Made by a program: the position numbers and the translations under genes. 5,407 nt of DNA. Origin: Clostridiales bacterium. Its GTDB lineage: Bacteria; Bacillota_A; Clostridia; Peptostreptococcales; Anaerovoracaceae. Under the pieces are notes generated by a model, which saw nothing but the letters and a program-made list of their open reading frames with translations, had not been told where the DNA came from and searched no databases. The stretch covers positions 1-5,407 of the forward strand of contig JAILFI010000115.1 of the NCBI GenBank assembly GCA_024697655.1, written 5' to 3'. How positions within the stretch are numbered: position 1 is the first letter of the stretch; each line of letters begins with the position of its first letter. This document shows, piece after piece, positions 5,155 to 5,407 of the stretch.

Positions 5155-5407
5155 TTATGCGCTGAAGGTGACCGGGAAGATCAGCGTCAGGATGCGCAGG
5201 ACGAACAGCGCCGCGCTGATCCACATGACCGGATGCACTTCTCTTGCGCGCTTCTGGCAGATACGAATGATCACGTGTGCCAGGATACCGAACATGATGC
5301 CGTTGGCGATCGAATACGTGAAAGGCATCATGATGAGGGCGAGGAAACCCGCCACGGCGTCGGCCATATCTTCGCTGAAGTCCATGTCCTTGACGGCGGA
5401 CAGCATC
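5155..5407 (-). CDS. AzgA-type (NCS2) purine permease, C-terminal part
   Basis: Only the last 83 or so residues lie in the window; the reading frame is open to the edge and the start is outside, so the Met at 5406 is internal. The fragment has two hydrophobic stretches, AVAGFLALIMMPFTYSIANG continuing into GIMFGILAHVIIRI, and a final WISAALFVLRILTLIF, separated by a basic loop (CQKRAREVHP). The pattern MPFTYSIANGI is characteristic, from memory, of the C-terminal region of the AzgA/PbuG family of guanine/hypoxanthine or adenine permeases in the inner membrane. The protein would import a purine base for the phosphoribosyltransferase encoded next. TAA at 5155-5157 is followed by a hairpin and a 64-base gap. 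Which purine is carried cannot be judged from this end. Confidence 0.82.
   Translation of the reverse strand, partial: MLSAVKDMDFSEDMADAVAGFLALIMMPFTYSIANGIMFGILAHVIIRICQKRAREVHPVMWISAALFVLRILTLIFPVTFSA

Noticed and set aside
960..5165. Very long plus-strand open frame opposite the minus-strand genes, broken by stops only at 1494-1496 and 3309-3311
   Set aside because: The frame is the exact codon-for-codon complement of four minus-strand genes that share one phase because their gaps (63, 63 and 12 bases) are multiples of three. Its openness only reflects near-absence of TTA, CTA and TCA codons in those genes; the two breaks are one TCA and one CTA codon. The predicted proteins show no recognisable family, while the minus-strand products have clear motifs.
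1..5407. CRISPR arrays, tRNA or rRNA genes, insertion sequences or phage attachment sites
   Set aside because: Nothing matching any of these was seen on either strand; the only tandem repeat is the two-unit one at 1809-1834.

Overview
The window looks bacterial. Genes are tightly packed, Shine-Dalgarno sites are strong (AAAGGA/AAAAGGAG), terminators are short and intrinsic, and every complete gene ends in TAA. Base composition is clearly above 50 % GC by eye. The Shine-Dalgarno style, the purine permease of AzgA type and the plant/cyanobacteria-like phosphohexomutase would suit a GC-rich member of the Bacillota, but nothing here fixes the taxon and this is a low-confidence inference.

Layout. 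A ten-helix drug/metabolite (EamA) transporter runs on the plus strand at 35-934. A perfect 7-bp hairpin at 940-957, usable from both strands, separates it from a convergent block on the minus strand. In minus-strand reading order that block is: the 3' end of an AzgA-type purine permease (from 5407 down to 5155, start outside the window); a type I phosphoribosyltransferase (5090-4533); a 601-residue phosphohexomutase-superfamily enzyme (4520-2715); a strong intrinsic terminator (2705-2675); and two tandem paralogous aspartate/glutamate/hydantoin racemase-family genes (2651-1860 and 1796-1005). There is no gap over 300 bases without a gene.

How the genes may work together. Permease plus phosphoribosyltransferase is a recognisable purine uptake-and-salvage pair. 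The phosphohexomutase follows after 12 bases and its ribosome binding site overlaps the upstream stop codon, so it is probably translationally coupled to the phosphoribosyltransferase. The two racemase-family proteins are about 75 % identical by hand count, keep both expected catalytic cysteines and share an unusual N-terminal extension of about 33 residues. They sit behind a terminator with only 23 bases between the T-tract and the first start codon, so they probably depend on read-through or on a promoter inside the upstream gene.

The points most worth a second look are the duplicated racemase pair with its extension, a 13-bp tandem repeat carrying two consensus DnaA boxes between the two racemase genes, the terminator abutting the ribosome binding site, and the atypical phosphohexomutase inside a purine-salvage operon. 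I did not find a clear new defence or mobile system.
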